Assembly (NCBI GenBank): GCA_050735975.1
Contig: JBOHVS010000226.1
Location: 1 to 10,697, forward strand
Direction: 5' to 3'
DNA from: DATMBL01 sp050735975
GTDB lineage: Bacteria > Desulfobacterota > Binatia > UBA9968
DNA: 10,697 bases
The first letter of the stretch is position 1; each line of letters opens with the position of its first letter. The position numbers and the translations under genes were made by a program. Shown here one piece after another: positions 1 to 7,310 of the stretch. The notes under the pieces are model-generated. The model worked only from the letters and a program-made list of their open reading frames with translations, had not been told where the DNA came from and made no database searches.

Positions 1-939
1 TATAATAATCCGTGTAGCTCCCGCCTCAACGTACGGCTTAATCTTAGTCTTGACTTCCTCCACCGAGGTGCCCGCAACCAGAGGCAGTCCATTCAGCAAA
101 CGATCCGTTATCAAAGCCTTGGCTGCATGGAAACCACGCGCCTTCCATTCTGATCGCATCGCCTCGACCTCGTCGCCAAAGCCCATTCGAGTTAGAAGAT
201 CTCGGTAATAGTCCGCCAAGGCATAGTAAGTAACAATCTGACAAAGAGCGTCCCGGGCGATCTTATAGTTGTCCGAAAGGCAGCAACGTACCTTACAAAT
301 TATCTCCGTGGAATCCGGATGCTTTCCCGCCTCCTCCGCCCCGCTTTTTACCTCCTCGGCAATCCTGCTGATCTCATCCGGATTGGCCATATTGATCACG
401 ACTCCGTCTGTAAGACTTCCGGCCAAACGGCTCATCTTCGGACCGAAACCTGCGAGGTATATGGGAATTCTCCTGCCTGAAGGCTTAAACGCCATCCTGA
501 ATCCATGCGCTGAGAAAAACTTTCCATCAAAATCGAGCCTTTCCCCTGCCACAGCAGTTTGAACAATCCGAATATACTCACTCACACGGCCTAACGGGCG
601 ATCAAATGGAACTCCATGCCATCGAGCGATCGTCGGATTAGACGAGCCAATCCCCAGAAGCAATCTTCCCCCAGACAACTCATCCAGCCCCACCGCCTGC
701 AGGGCCAGGGTAGCAGGTGTGCGACCTAAGATGTGGTATATCGCTGACCCCACTTTCAGGCGGGTTGTTACCGCTGCGATTGCAGCAAGCATCACCGTGG
801 GATCTTTGTTGTTGGCTTCTCCTCCCCAGGCACAATCGAATCCATGGGCTTCGGCGAGCCGCGCGAGCTCAGGGATTGCATCCAACGGTAATTGCGCGCC
901 GGAGTTAAACTCGATGTCGATCTGCGCAGTCTTAATCAA
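1..939 (-). CDS. LLM-class (luciferase-like) oxidoreductase, probably F420-dependent; C-terminus cut by the window edge
   Basis: An open frame of 313 codons runs to the left edge without a stop. The family fold is recognisable: an early AHGFDCAWGGE segment (31-41), the signature GRTPATLALQAVGLDELSGG (72-91) followed by RLLLGIGSSNP (92-102), and PIYLAGFGPKMSRLAG (159-174), which is the usual core of flavin/F420 TIM-barrel enzymes related to methylene-H4MPT reductase. Family members are usually 320-350 residues, so only a short C-terminus should be missing. There is no ATG. An in-frame TAG sits at 957-955 and the only plausible start is TTG at 939, giving LIKTAQIDIEF; I see no good ribosome site before it. 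Known of the family: hydride transfer with F420H2 or FMN on varied substrates. Substrate unknown. It is last in the visible gene run, 33 bases after a broken gene, and may be co-transcribed with the genes upstream. Confidence 0.85.
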   Translation of the reverse strand, partial: MIKTAQIDIEFNSGAQLPLDAIPELARLAEAHGFDCAWGGEANNKDPTVMLAAIAAVTTRLKVGSAIYHILGRTPATLALQAVGLDELSGGRLLLGIGSSNPTIARWHGVPFDRPLGRVSEYIRIVQTAVAGERLDFDGKFFSAHGFRMAFKPSGRRIPIYLAGFGPKMSRLAGSLTDGVVINMANPDEISRIAEEVKSGAEEAGKHPDSTEIICKVRCCLSDNYKIARDALCQIVTYYALADYYRDLLTRMGFGDEVEAMRSEWKARGFHAAKALITDRLLNGLPLVAGTSVEEVKTKIKPYVEAGATRIII

Positions 940-958
940 AAATGCCGCCGGACTCTAA

Positions 959-968
959 AACTTAAGTT
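959..968. repeat. 10-bp perfect palindrome before the LLM gene
   Basis: AACTTAAGTT is a perfect palindrome in the short AT-rich gap between the broken crotonase-like fragment and the TTG start of the oxidoreductase. It could be a small operator or chance; it is too short, and lacks a stem-loop with a U-tract, to be a terminator. Confidence 0.2.
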
Positions 969-972
969 GTTG

Positions 973-1238
973 CTATTCTTTTTTAAAAGCCTCTAACCCG
1001 GGCCGATGCTGTTTATCCGTGAATTGCCGAATTCTCTTATCGAGCCATCCTCCCTCTTGCAGATATGCGGTCTCGTGGCCATCGCCTGAGCCCAATACCA
1101 GGTTTCCTCGTCATTCAAATGCTTCCCGATCCGTAGAACCTTCCTCGTTTCAAACAGGCAAGCGACGGGGCCGAGAACATCGGCTAACGCTTCTCCCGTT
1201 TTCTGATGAGTTTCGTTCCTTTGATCGGGAGCGATTAT
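973..1238 (-). pseudogene. Remnant of a crotonase-like (enoyl-CoA hydratase/isomerase) gene, 5'-truncated and frameshifted
   Basis: Directly after the stop of the Bug-type gene, minus-strand codons read like protein with no start codon: a frame beginning at 1238 gives segments such as GEALADVLGPVACLFETRKV and LRIGKHLNDEETWYWAQAMA, then ICKREDGSIREF. It then runs into junk. From about 1032 leftward a second frame continues as FTDKQHRPGLEAFKKE and stops at TAG 975-973. The ending (RPGLEAF) resembles the C-terminus of enoyl-CoA hydratases (EGxxAFxEKR). At the switch point GAATT occurs twice, 8 bases apart (1021-1033). Removing one 8-bp unit joins the frames as SIREFTDKQHRPG. So this looks like about 85 codons of a roughly 260-codon gene, truncated at the 5' end and broken by an 8-bp duplication. 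The family call is by eye and tentative; the frameshift could also be a sequencing or assembly error. Confidence 0.5.
1021..1033. repeat. 8-bp tandem duplication at a frameshift
   Basis: GAATTGCC is followed at once by GAATT, an 8-bp period. It sits exactly where the reading frame of the crotonase-like remnant changes, and removal of one unit restores a continuous sensible frame. A slipped-strand duplication is the simplest explanation. Confidence 0.5.
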
Positions 1239-2263
1239 TTAGTTGCAAGAAGAGTGTCTTTCAATTGCGCCAGAACTTTAGCAGACAGCTTTGCGAAGCC
1301 TGCCACAATTTCTTGTAGCTCCTCTCCCGGCGTTGGGCTAATGATGATTTTCGATTGCCGGGCTTCCGCCAGGAACTCAGGGTCTCGCATGGCCGCGTCA
1401 AAGGCTTTTCGCAACGTGTTCACACGATCTTTCCGTACCTTCGGCGGTAAAGTATAGGAGTGGCCGAGTGTGCTGAGGTCCTGAATGCCGATTTTGATAA
1501 GCTGCCGCGCCTCCTCCGTCTTGGCAATTTCACCGATCAAGGGGACCTTGGGAAGCTCTGGATGCGGTTTGCGAGCGACTTGAAGCACAATATTCATGTT
1601 TTTTAGCTCTTGTTGCCAAGTAGCTTTCTGCGTTTGCCAAGCGAGTCCACAGGCGCCTTCGATTTCTCCTTGAGTGATCGCCAGCTTGACCGCGGCCCCG
1701 CCCTTATAGCCTTCGACGAGTTGAAGGGGGAGCCCCAGAGCCGTTTTTAAAATTCTGGCATCGTCACTAAGGCTGGTCCCCGGCGCCATGCCCCCCAATT
1801 TGACCGGCTTTTTTGAATTCATCCAATCCTTTGGAGTCGCCACGCCGGTCGATTTCGAAAGTATGCAAACAGGATGCGGCCGGATCGGGGATCCAATCCA
1901 TTCAAATTTCGGCGCATCGAATTCGATTCCCTTTCGACCCAGATACTGCTGCAGAGAAAGAGCGCCGTTCCAGTTCGCTAACGTTAGCCCGTCAAGTTCG
2001 GCCCGATTATAAAGATAGTTAACCGCGATCAGTCCCCCTGCGCCCGTCATATTCTCGACGACCACTGTCGGATTTCCAGGTATGTGCTTTCCTAAATGGC
2101 GCGCAATGAGGCGCGCATAGGCGTCGTAACCCCCACCCGCAGAATACGCCTCTATGATCCGGATCACCTTCCCCCTATAGAAAGACTCCTGGGCCCATCC
2201 GCCTTTCACTCCGACTACGAGGCTTGCAAAAAACAAAACCAAAGAAAAGAATATTCGAGCCAT
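1235..2263 (-). CDS. Bug-family (TctC-like) tripartite tricarboxylate transporter substrate-binding protein
   Basis: 342 residues, typical of the family. A Sec signal peptide is clear: MARIFF, then a hydrophobic stretch to about residue 19, with cleavage likely after GWA (24). The mature protein begins with the Bug pattern: IIEAYSAGGGYDAYARLIAR, then VVVENMTGAGGLIAVNYLY and DGLTLANWNG, the loops that hold carboxylate ligands in this family. Its role would be to bind an organic acid in the periplasm and deliver it to a TctA/TctB membrane pair, but neither is present here. Orphan Bug proteins are common in bacteria with expanded sets. The start ATG at 2263 has AAGGGGAGA six bases upstream. A 73-base gap separates it from the upstream binding-protein gene, the widest in the main run, so a separate promoter is possible. 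Ligand unknown; an aromatic or dicarboxylic acid fits the context. Confidence 0.9.
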   Translation of the reverse strand: MARIFFSLVLFFASLVVGVKGGWAQESFYRGKVIRIIEAYSAGGGYDAYARLIARHLGKHIPGNPTVVVENMTGAGGLIAVNYLYNRAELDGLTLANWNGALSLQQYLGRKGIEFDAPKFEWIGSPIRPHPVCILSKSTGVATPKDWMNSKKPVKLGGMAPGTSLSDDARILKTALGLPLQLVEGYKGGAAVKLAITQGEIEGACGLAWQTQKATWQQELKNMNIVLQVARKPHPELPKVPLIGEIAKTEEARQLIKIGIQDLSTLGHSYTLPPKVRKDRVNTLRKAFDAAMRDPEFLAEARQSKIIISPTPGEELQEIVAGFAKLSAKVLAQLKDTLLATK

Positions 2264-2302
2264 TTGTCTCCCCTTGATCCCTGTTCCTGTATCATCAGCA
2301 AC

Positions 2303-2319
2303 AAGTTCGTTTAAGTTCG
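2303..2319. repeat. Two 7-bp direct repeats one helical turn apart in the gap before the Bug gene
   Basis: AAGTTCG occurs at 2303-2309 and again at 2313-2319, a 10-base period, in the AT-rich 73-base gap (2264-2336). The spacing places both copies on the same DNA face, as in some operators. I find no convincing -35/-10 pair or terminator in this gap, so a regulatory role is speculative. Confidence 0.2.
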
Positions 2320-2336
2320 CTTATATTCTATCTATT

Positions 2337-3407
2337 CTACCTGTAAAGATTTCTGATGAACCCGCTCGTCTCAAGCTCGCGGACAAATCGATCCTCGACA
2401 ACCGAATCGAGGTTGAGCGCTTCTATTTTGGGTTCTTTTTCCGCCAAGATCTGAGCCAAGCTGGCGAGCCCCTCGCGCTTGATGTAGGGTGTTCTTTCAA
2501 AAAGATTGGAAAACAGCTGGTGTGTTTGTTCCAGCAACTTGTCATCATCGATTCGCAAGTACTTCGCCATCACCTTCTTCGCGAACGCTCGGTCGCTTTT
2601 GAAGCGATGGATGCCCTCTACTGCTGCCGTCAGAAAGGGCGGGATCAAATTTTTATTTTTATCCAGAAACCCCGCGGATACCGCAACATAAGTGTAGGGA
2701 TAGTAGATCTCTTCTTTCGAGAGGTCCATCAACTCGGAAAACCCTAGTTTTTCGGCTTGAAAGTGGGCCGGGGGAGAGAGAACTCCGATTTGAGTTGTGC
2801 CGCTCTGCAAGGCGGCCAAAACATTTGGGATGCTGCCGACTTGAAGGATGGCAGCGTCCTTTTCTGCCGATAAGCCCCATTTTTTAAGAAACAGGCGCGC
2901 GGAAAAGTCGGTAATTGTGCCGTAACGCGTGATGGCAATTCGCTTCCCTCGAACGTCGGCAGGGCTCTTGATTTGCGGCGGCGCCATGATCTTCATGATC
3001 ATGCGGTTTAATGTCCCTGCAATACCGACGATCGAAGTGCGCTGAATGTTGGCATTGATTATGGACGGTCCTCCGCCGATTCCGAAAGCGATTTCCCCCG
3101 CAAGCAACGATTGGAAAAGCTGGGCCGATCCGCCGATATAGACAAGATCGACTTTTAGCCCATGCCGGTCGAAATAGCCTGCTTCTTGGGCGGCCCAAAC
3201 CCACGCCATCGATCCGCTGATGGCGGAATAAGCGGCGCGAATTCTCGTTTCCTGAGCAAAGCCGGCAATCGGTCCGAAAAAGATAAACGCGATCGAAAGA
3301 GCGGAAACCAACATCCGCTTCTTCAACAGCCGCCAAGTCCAGCTCAAGCGAAGAATTGGCACGGTCAAACCTCGGGTGGATCGCATGAAGACGCTGACGT
3401 CAGACAT
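2337..3407 (-). CDS. NMT1/SsuA-like ABC-type solute-binding protein (copy 1)
   Basis: 356 residues with a periplasmic binding-protein-like II fold of the NMT1/THI5/SsuA type. Typical features: IRAAYSAISGSMAWVWAAQE (55-74) then GYFDRHGLKVDLVY, a GGSAQLFQSLLAGEIAFGIG segment, and DVRGKRIAITRYGT, which matches the family's 'DLKGKrIgv' loop. A signal peptide is seen at residues 32-51 (MLVSALSIAFIFFGPIAGFA), preceded by a basic RLLKKR. The N-terminus is therefore unusually long. ATG 3407 has AGAAGGGA about eight bases upstream and is preferred, but ATG 3314 (Met32) would give a normal signal peptide. Known of the family: binding of sulfonates, nitrate, pyrimidine or aromatic acids for ABC import. 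No permease or ATPase is nearby. It lies 40 bases after the first UbiD gene and probably shares its transcript. Ligand unknown. Confidence 0.88.
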   Translation of the reverse strand: MSDVSVFMRSTRGLTVPILRLSWTWRLLKKRMLVSALSIAFIFFGPIAGFAQETRIRAAYSAISGSMAWVWAAQEAGYFDRHGLKVDLVYIGGSAQLFQSLLAGEIAFGIGGGPSIINANIQRTSIVGIAGTLNRMIMKIMAPPQIKSPADVRGKRIAITRYGTITDFSARLFLKKWGLSAEKDAAILQVGSIPNVLAALQSGTTQIGVLSPPAHFQAEKLGFSELMDLSKEEIYYPYTYVAVSAGFLDKNKNLIPPFLTAAVEGIHRFKSDRAFAKKVMAKYLRIDDDKLLEQTHQLFSNLFERTPYIKREGLASLAQILAEKEPKIEALNLDSVVEDRFVRELETSGFIRNLYR

Positions 3408-3447
3408 GATCGTTATCCCTTCTACTTTTTGCTAAATCGTCGTTCAC

Positions 3448-4833
3448 CTAGTCGACAAAATAACTGTCCCAGTTTTTTCTGACCTGCTGCCAGATTTCGT
3501 CTGGAGGAAGCGCCAGCCCTTCGGATCTGAAGTCTTTGCTCTTGGTGGCATCGACAAAGAGCTTGGCCGTTACACCCTCTGAAGTGGCCGAAGGGTCCAA
3601 CCTCAAGCCGAACGTGTTGGGAATGATAAAAATATCCTTGTCAGCCTGAACTCTGGTTGCGATGGCCCACTCCACCTCTTCCGGGCTCGTGATATCGATG
3701 TCGTCGTCAAAAACAAAGACGTGCTTGACGCGGCTTCCTTTTACCCCGACCGATGAAGCAAGAATGTTATTGACCATTCCGGGCCGCTTGAGTCTTTCGT
3801 CGATCTGAATATAACAATGGAAAATTCCGATCCCGGCTTCGCTGCAATATACGCGTTTGATGGCCGGGTGACCGGGCTTGAGCTCATTGTAAATCTGCAC
3901 GGAAGTCGTCAGGCTTTTGATGACTCCTTCTTCGTTGATCCCCTTGCAGAGATAGAAGCCATGATAAACGGGATTTCGCCGCATCGTTACGCATTGGATG
4001 TTCCAGAGCCTCTCGCGAATCACGGTGCCTACGGAATAACCGCAGAATTCGCCATAAGGTCCCTCGTCTCCGACCTCTGCAGGGATGCCGACAGTTCCCT
4101 CGAGGACGATCTCAGCGGTCGCCGGCACCTCGATGTTGACGGTCTCGCAGGGAACCAGCTCTACGGGCGCTCTTCTCAGGGCTCCCGCTATCGTGAACTC
4201 ATCGACGTCGATGCCGGGAACAAACTGCGAAGCGAGAAAAACCGTCGGATCGGCGCCGATAACCACTGCCACCTCGAATTTCTTTTCTCCCCTGAGCTCC
4301 GCTTTCTTGTAGTACTCGTAACCGTGATGGCCTGGACTCAAGCGCAGAAAGGTTTGATTGCGGTTCGCAAACATCATCCGATACACACCCATGTTCCTGC
4401 CGTATTCCGGGTCCTTGACAATCACCATGCCGGCTGTCAGGTACGGGGCCTTTTCGGTCTTGTTCCAAGTAATCCAGGGGAGCTTTGTTAGATCGACGTC
4501 GTTTCCCTTCCAGATCACTTCCTTGCACGGTCCGGTGTTGACAATCTTCGGCTCGACCCCCGTTTTCGTCCGCTCGACGACTTCTTTGAACAAATCCGAC
4601 TCATCCGTTTCCAAGGCCATGGCGATCCGGTTGAAAGTTGCCAGCAGTTCGGTGACGACCGGCATGCCGGTGCCGTGAACACGGTCGAATAGAAGCGCCT
4701 TTCTCCCCTTTTCATGCGCGGTCTTACAGATGGCGCCCACCTCGAATTTCGGATCGACCTCTTTACGAATTCTCGCCAGTTCTCCCGCTTTTTCCAATTT
4801 GTCCAAATATTCCCGTAAATCGCCAAACGGCAT
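3448..4833 (-). CDS. UbiD-family (prenylated-FMN) decarboxylase A
   Basis: 461 residues, a normal length for UbiD enzymes, which reversibly decarboxylate aromatic or alpha,beta-unsaturated acids with prenylated FMN made by UbiX. The catalytic pattern is complete: NMGVYR (Asn147, Arg152) corresponds to Asn168/Arg173 of fungal Fdc1. SPGHHG (His169, His170) covers the Gln190/His191 site. VDEFTIAG (Glu212) corresponds to metal ligand Glu233, and EGPYGE (Glu257, Glu262) to Glu277/Glu282. The late FDDDIDI and WAIATR motifs are also present. No signal peptide, so cytosolic. ATG 4833 has TAGGAGAAG just upstream, 17 bases after the stop of UbiD B, so the two are co-transcribed. No UbiX is in the window, so cofactor must come from elsewhere in the genome. 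It could be a housekeeping UbiD, but pairing with a second UbiD and binding proteins favours catabolism. Substrate unknown. Confidence 0.93.
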   Translation of the reverse strand: MPFGDLREYLDKLEKAGELARIRKEVDPKFEVGAICKTAHEKGRKALLFDRVHGTGMPVVTELLATFNRIAMALETDESDLFKEVVERTKTGVEPKIVNTGPCKEVIWKGNDVDLTKLPWITWNKTEKAPYLTAGMVIVKDPEYGRNMGVYRMMFANRNQTFLRLSPGHHGYEYYKKAELRGEKKFEVAVVIGADPTVFLASQFVPGIDVDEFTIAGALRRAPVELVPCETVNIEVPATAEIVLEGTVGIPAEVGDEGPYGEFCGYSVGTVIRERLWNIQCVTMRRNPVYHGFYLCKGINEEGVIKSLTTSVQIYNELKPGHPAIKRVYCSEAGIGIFHCYIQIDERLKRPGMVNNILASSVGVKGSRVKHVFVFDDDIDITSPEEVEWAIATRVQADKDIFIIPNTFGLRLDPSATSEGVTAKLFVDATKSKDFRSEGLALPPDEIWQQVRKNWDSYFVD

Positions 4834-4850
4834 ACTCTTCTCCTATGGAA

Positions 4851-6281
4851 TTATTCGAAAATCTCTTTCCATTTCTGTTTGATCTCGTTTTGATAGGCCG
4901 AGTCGATCGAATGAACCTTGGGAAACTGGTTCCGCCACGAAAACGGCCGGCACGCATCGAGAATCGCCCGCGAGTTGGTAAAGTCTCCAGCCGCCCTTTT
5001 TTCCGGAGCGAGTCTCGGATCGATCGGGCTGCTCCAACAATTGGTTGCGATCTCAATGGCGGTTTGCGGATCACAGCGGGTCGACAGCGCCCACAGGACA
5101 TCGGCCATATTGGATGGATCGATGTCGTCGTCCACCAGCACGATGAAGCGCCCTAGGTACGCCCCTTCTCTGGCGCCGAGCGCTATGTGCGCCGCCTGCC
5201 TGGCATGACCGCCGTAGCGCTGTTTCATCGAGATCACGGCGAAAAAGCGTATTCCCCATTCGGCATACCAGACGCCGCGGATGTCCGTGATCCCCGCCTG
5301 TTCGATTTCATTCCACAGGCCCGCCGCGCAAAAGACCAGAAACATGTAACTCGACAGCGGATAGGTCTTGAAATCGGGAAGCACGGTAAGAACAGGATCG
5401 TTCCTGTGATAAACTGCTTTCACGCGGATCAGCGGCGAGGGGCGCGTCCCCGAAGCATAGTAACCGGTCCATTCGCCGAAAGGCCCTTCCATTTCGGATT
5501 CGACTTCGGGCGGAGGGATCTCTCCCTCGAGAACGATCTCCGACGACGCGGGAAGAGGCAATCCGGTGATCTCGCCCTTGACAACTCCGACGGGGGCTTT
5601 CTGAATGTGGCCGGCAAGATCGTATTCGGACACTCCCCATGGCAAGCCCAATCCCGCGACGGCGAACAGGACCGGATCGATGCCGCACACCACGGCGACC
5701 GGGCAGCTTTCCTTCTTCTCCCAATATTTCTGCGCGATCAGGCGTGTTTGCTTTCCGGGAGATACATAGAGCGCGACTCTGTGCTCATCGAGAATTTGAA
5801 CCCGCGCGGTTCCCAGGTTGACCCAGCCGGCGTCGGGATCTCTTGTGATCACCGCGTCCGCCGTCCCCAGATATCTTCCCCCGTCTTCCCGGTGCAGCTT
5901 GGGCGCGGGCAGCTTCAAAACGCTGGCTTCTTTTCCGATCAAGATGTTTTCCCGGATGGGCCCGTCGTTCTGCAAAACGGGAGGCACGGAGGAAACGGAC
6001 TTTAGAAGATCCTTCACGGCACGGACCAGATCGACGCCCCTCAGATCCGTGGGCAATCCCAGGGCCAGCGCGGTCCGCGACTGAGTTTGGAACATGTTGG
6101 TCAAAAGCCGGAAACCTTTGGGATAGTCCTTGATCTCGTCGAAGAGCAGCGCCGGCGGGTTCGGCTCCGACGCGGAAATCTCCGTGATGGCGCCGATTTC
6201 CAGATCCCAATCGGCTTTGCGCACGATTTTCAGCTCGCCCAGCTTTTCGATGCCCGCCATGAAATTTCTCAGATCGCTCAC
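4851..6281 (-). CDS. UbiD-family decarboxylase B, with a substituted metal-site His
   Basis: 476 residues, only distantly similar to its neighbour UbiD A. The Arg-Glu-Glu catalytic set is kept: NLGTAR (Asn155, Arg160), VSEYDLAG (Glu219), EGPFGE (Glu265, Glu270), plus VDDDIDP and LWALSTR near the C-terminus. One difference stands out: where UbiD A has SPGHHG, this protein has SPGKQTR, so Gln178 replaces the metal-ligand His (His191 in Fdc1) and Lys177 stands at the Gln190 position. It may still be active with an altered prFMN/metal site, or act as a partner subunit; this is inference. The start is GTG at 6281 (SDLRNFMAGIEKLGEL, the usual UbiD opening); the ribosome site is weak (TTAGGT). It begins nine bases after the stop of the upstream binding-protein gene, so translation may be coupled. 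Cytosolic; substrate unknown. Confidence 0.92.
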   Translation of the reverse strand: MSDLRNFMAGIEKLGELKIVRKADWDLEIGAITEISASEPNPPALLFDEIKDYPKGFRLLTNMFQTQSRTALALGLPTDLRGVDLVRAVKDLLKSVSSVPPVLQNDGPIRENILIGKEASVLKLPAPKLHREDGGRYLGTADAVITRDPDAGWVNLGTARVQILDEHRVALYVSPGKQTRLIAQKYWEKKESCPVAVVCGIDPVLFAVAGLGLPWGVSEYDLAGHIQKAPVGVVKGEITGLPLPASSEIVLEGEIPPPEVESEMEGPFGEWTGYYASGTRPSPLIRVKAVYHRNDPVLTVLPDFKTYPLSSYMFLVFCAAGLWNEIEQAGITDIRGVWYAEWGIRFFAVISMKQRYGGHARQAAHIALGAREGAYLGRFIVLVDDDIDPSNMADVLWALSTRCDPQTAIEIATNCWSSPIDPRLAPEKRAAGDFTNSRAILDACRPFSWRNQFPKVHSIDSAYQNEIKQKWKEIFE

Positions 6282-6290
6282 GGCAATGAC

Positions 6291-7283
6291 CTAACGAGAG
6301 CTTTTCAGCACTTCTTTGAGAATTCGGAAGTCGTACATTTTCTGCCCGGCTTGAGAGCGCGAAAGGCCCCGGACTTCGGGTTTCCGGAGCATCAGCTTTG
6401 TAAGCTCCCAATCATCGGACAAGGATCTCTCCGAAGGAAAACCTTCCCTGGTCATGATGTCGTAGTAAAAGTCATAAGTGGTTTTGGCCGCTTCAGGCTC
6501 CATCGCCGTGACGCGATTGAGCATGGCTATGCTTTCCGCTTCATTCTTTCTGTCCAGGAAAAATTTCAGCCCTCTTACAGTGCCCCTCACGAACTTGCGC
6601 ACGAACTCGGGACGCTCGCGTATCAGTTTCTCGGAGGTGACGAGTCCCGACATCGGGATCTGAAGAGCATCCCCGACATAAGCAATCTTCACCATTCCCA
6701 TCTTTTCAGCCATGTTCGTAAACGGAGGACGGATCAAGCCGGCCTCGATCGCCCCGCTGTGGAGGGCCGCCCAGATATCTCCGACGGCCATGATCGAAAC
6801 GTCCTTGTCAGGATCGTAGCCCAGGTGCTCTGCAACCTTCCTGGTTGCAAAGTAGGTTGTCGATCCCAATCCGGTTACTCCGATCCTTTTTCCTTTCAGG
6901 TCTTGCGGCCCTCGGACTCCCAGGTCCGGACGGGCGTATAGAAAATGATAGGGCTTATCGCAATAAACCATGACGGCTTTGATCGTCATTCCCGACAGAG
7001 CCGCCCTGACTCCCGATCCTAACGCGAGCGTAAAATGGACCGAGCCGGCCTGAAGAGCCTGGGAAGCCGTCACTCCTCCCCGGATGTAGATGTCTTGGAC
7101 CTGAAAATCCTCCTCGCGATAGAATCCCTTCTGACTCGCGATGTAGTAGGGAATATCGCCGAACGTCAGAGCCGGATGAGCGACTAAAACCTCCTCGCCC
7201 GCGGCCTTAAAAGGCCAGAAGCAGAATAGAGCTAAAAAAACGAAAGCCGGCAGTACGGACCGGAGCTGTTTATAAAAAAGCAT
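6291..7283 (-). CDS. NMT1/SsuA-like ABC-type solute-binding protein (copy 2)
   Basis: 330 residues. An N-terminal signal peptide spans about residues 1-28 (YKQLR, then LPAFVFLALFCFWPF, cleavage near KAAG). There is no lipobox, so the protein is soluble in the periplasm. The body shows the NMT1-type pattern: VAHPALTFGDIPYYIASQ then KGFYREEDF, the segment GGVTASQALQAGSVHFTLA, DLKGKRIGVTGLGSTTYFAT, and GAIEAGLIRPPF in the second lobe. The ligand is likely a small organic anion taken up by an ABC importer, but no importer subunits are nearby. ATG 7283 has a strong AGGGAGGT site. The gap to the preceding binding-protein gene is 27 bases and the UbiD B start is nine bases downstream, so it sits in mid-operon. 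Sequence similarity to copies 1 and 3 is low, which suggests different ligands rather than recent duplication. Confidence 0.9.
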   Translation of the reverse strand: MLFYKQLRSVLPAFVFLALFCFWPFKAAGEEVLVAHPALTFGDIPYYIASQKGFYREEDFQVQDIYIRGGVTASQALQAGSVHFTLALGSGVRAALSGMTIKAVMVYCDKPYHFLYARPDLGVRGPQDLKGKRIGVTGLGSTTYFATRKVAEHLGYDPDKDVSIMAVGDIWAALHSGAIEAGLIRPPFTNMAEKMGMVKIAYVGDALQIPMSGLVTSEKLIRERPEFVRKFVRGTVRGLKFFLDRKNEAESIAMLNRVTAMEPEAAKTTYDFYYDIMTREGFPSERSLSDDWELTKLMLRKPEVRGLSRSQAGQKMYDFRILKEVLKSSR

Positions 7284-7310
7284 CGTGACCTCCCTGCAAG
7301 TGATTTCTGA

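Noticed and set aside
44..244. Minus-strand frame of 66 codons
   Set aside because: It is an alternative frame inside the LLM oxidoreductase gene, whose own frame carries the family motifs.
1019..1318. Plus-strand open frame of 99 codons over the gap
   Set aside because: The minus strand here reads as a crotonase-like remnant and the Bug gene end; the plus-strand product has no recognisable features.
2274..2747. Plus-strand open frame of 157 codons
   Set aside because: Opposite the C-terminal part of binding protein copy 1; no recognisable domain.
3817..4491. Plus-strand open frame of 224 codons
   Set aside because: Antisense to the catalytic core of UbiD A; composition and lack of a ribosome site mark it as a shadow.
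5187..6005. Plus-strand open frame of 272 codons
   Set aside because: It lies wholly opposite UbiD B, whose motifs are unmistakable; the translation is rich in Arg, Asp and His without any recognisable domain, as expected of an antisense shadow.
6087..6941. Plus-strand open frame of 284 codons
   Set aside because: It runs opposite the junction of UbiD B and binding protein copy 2, both well supported, and resembles no family.
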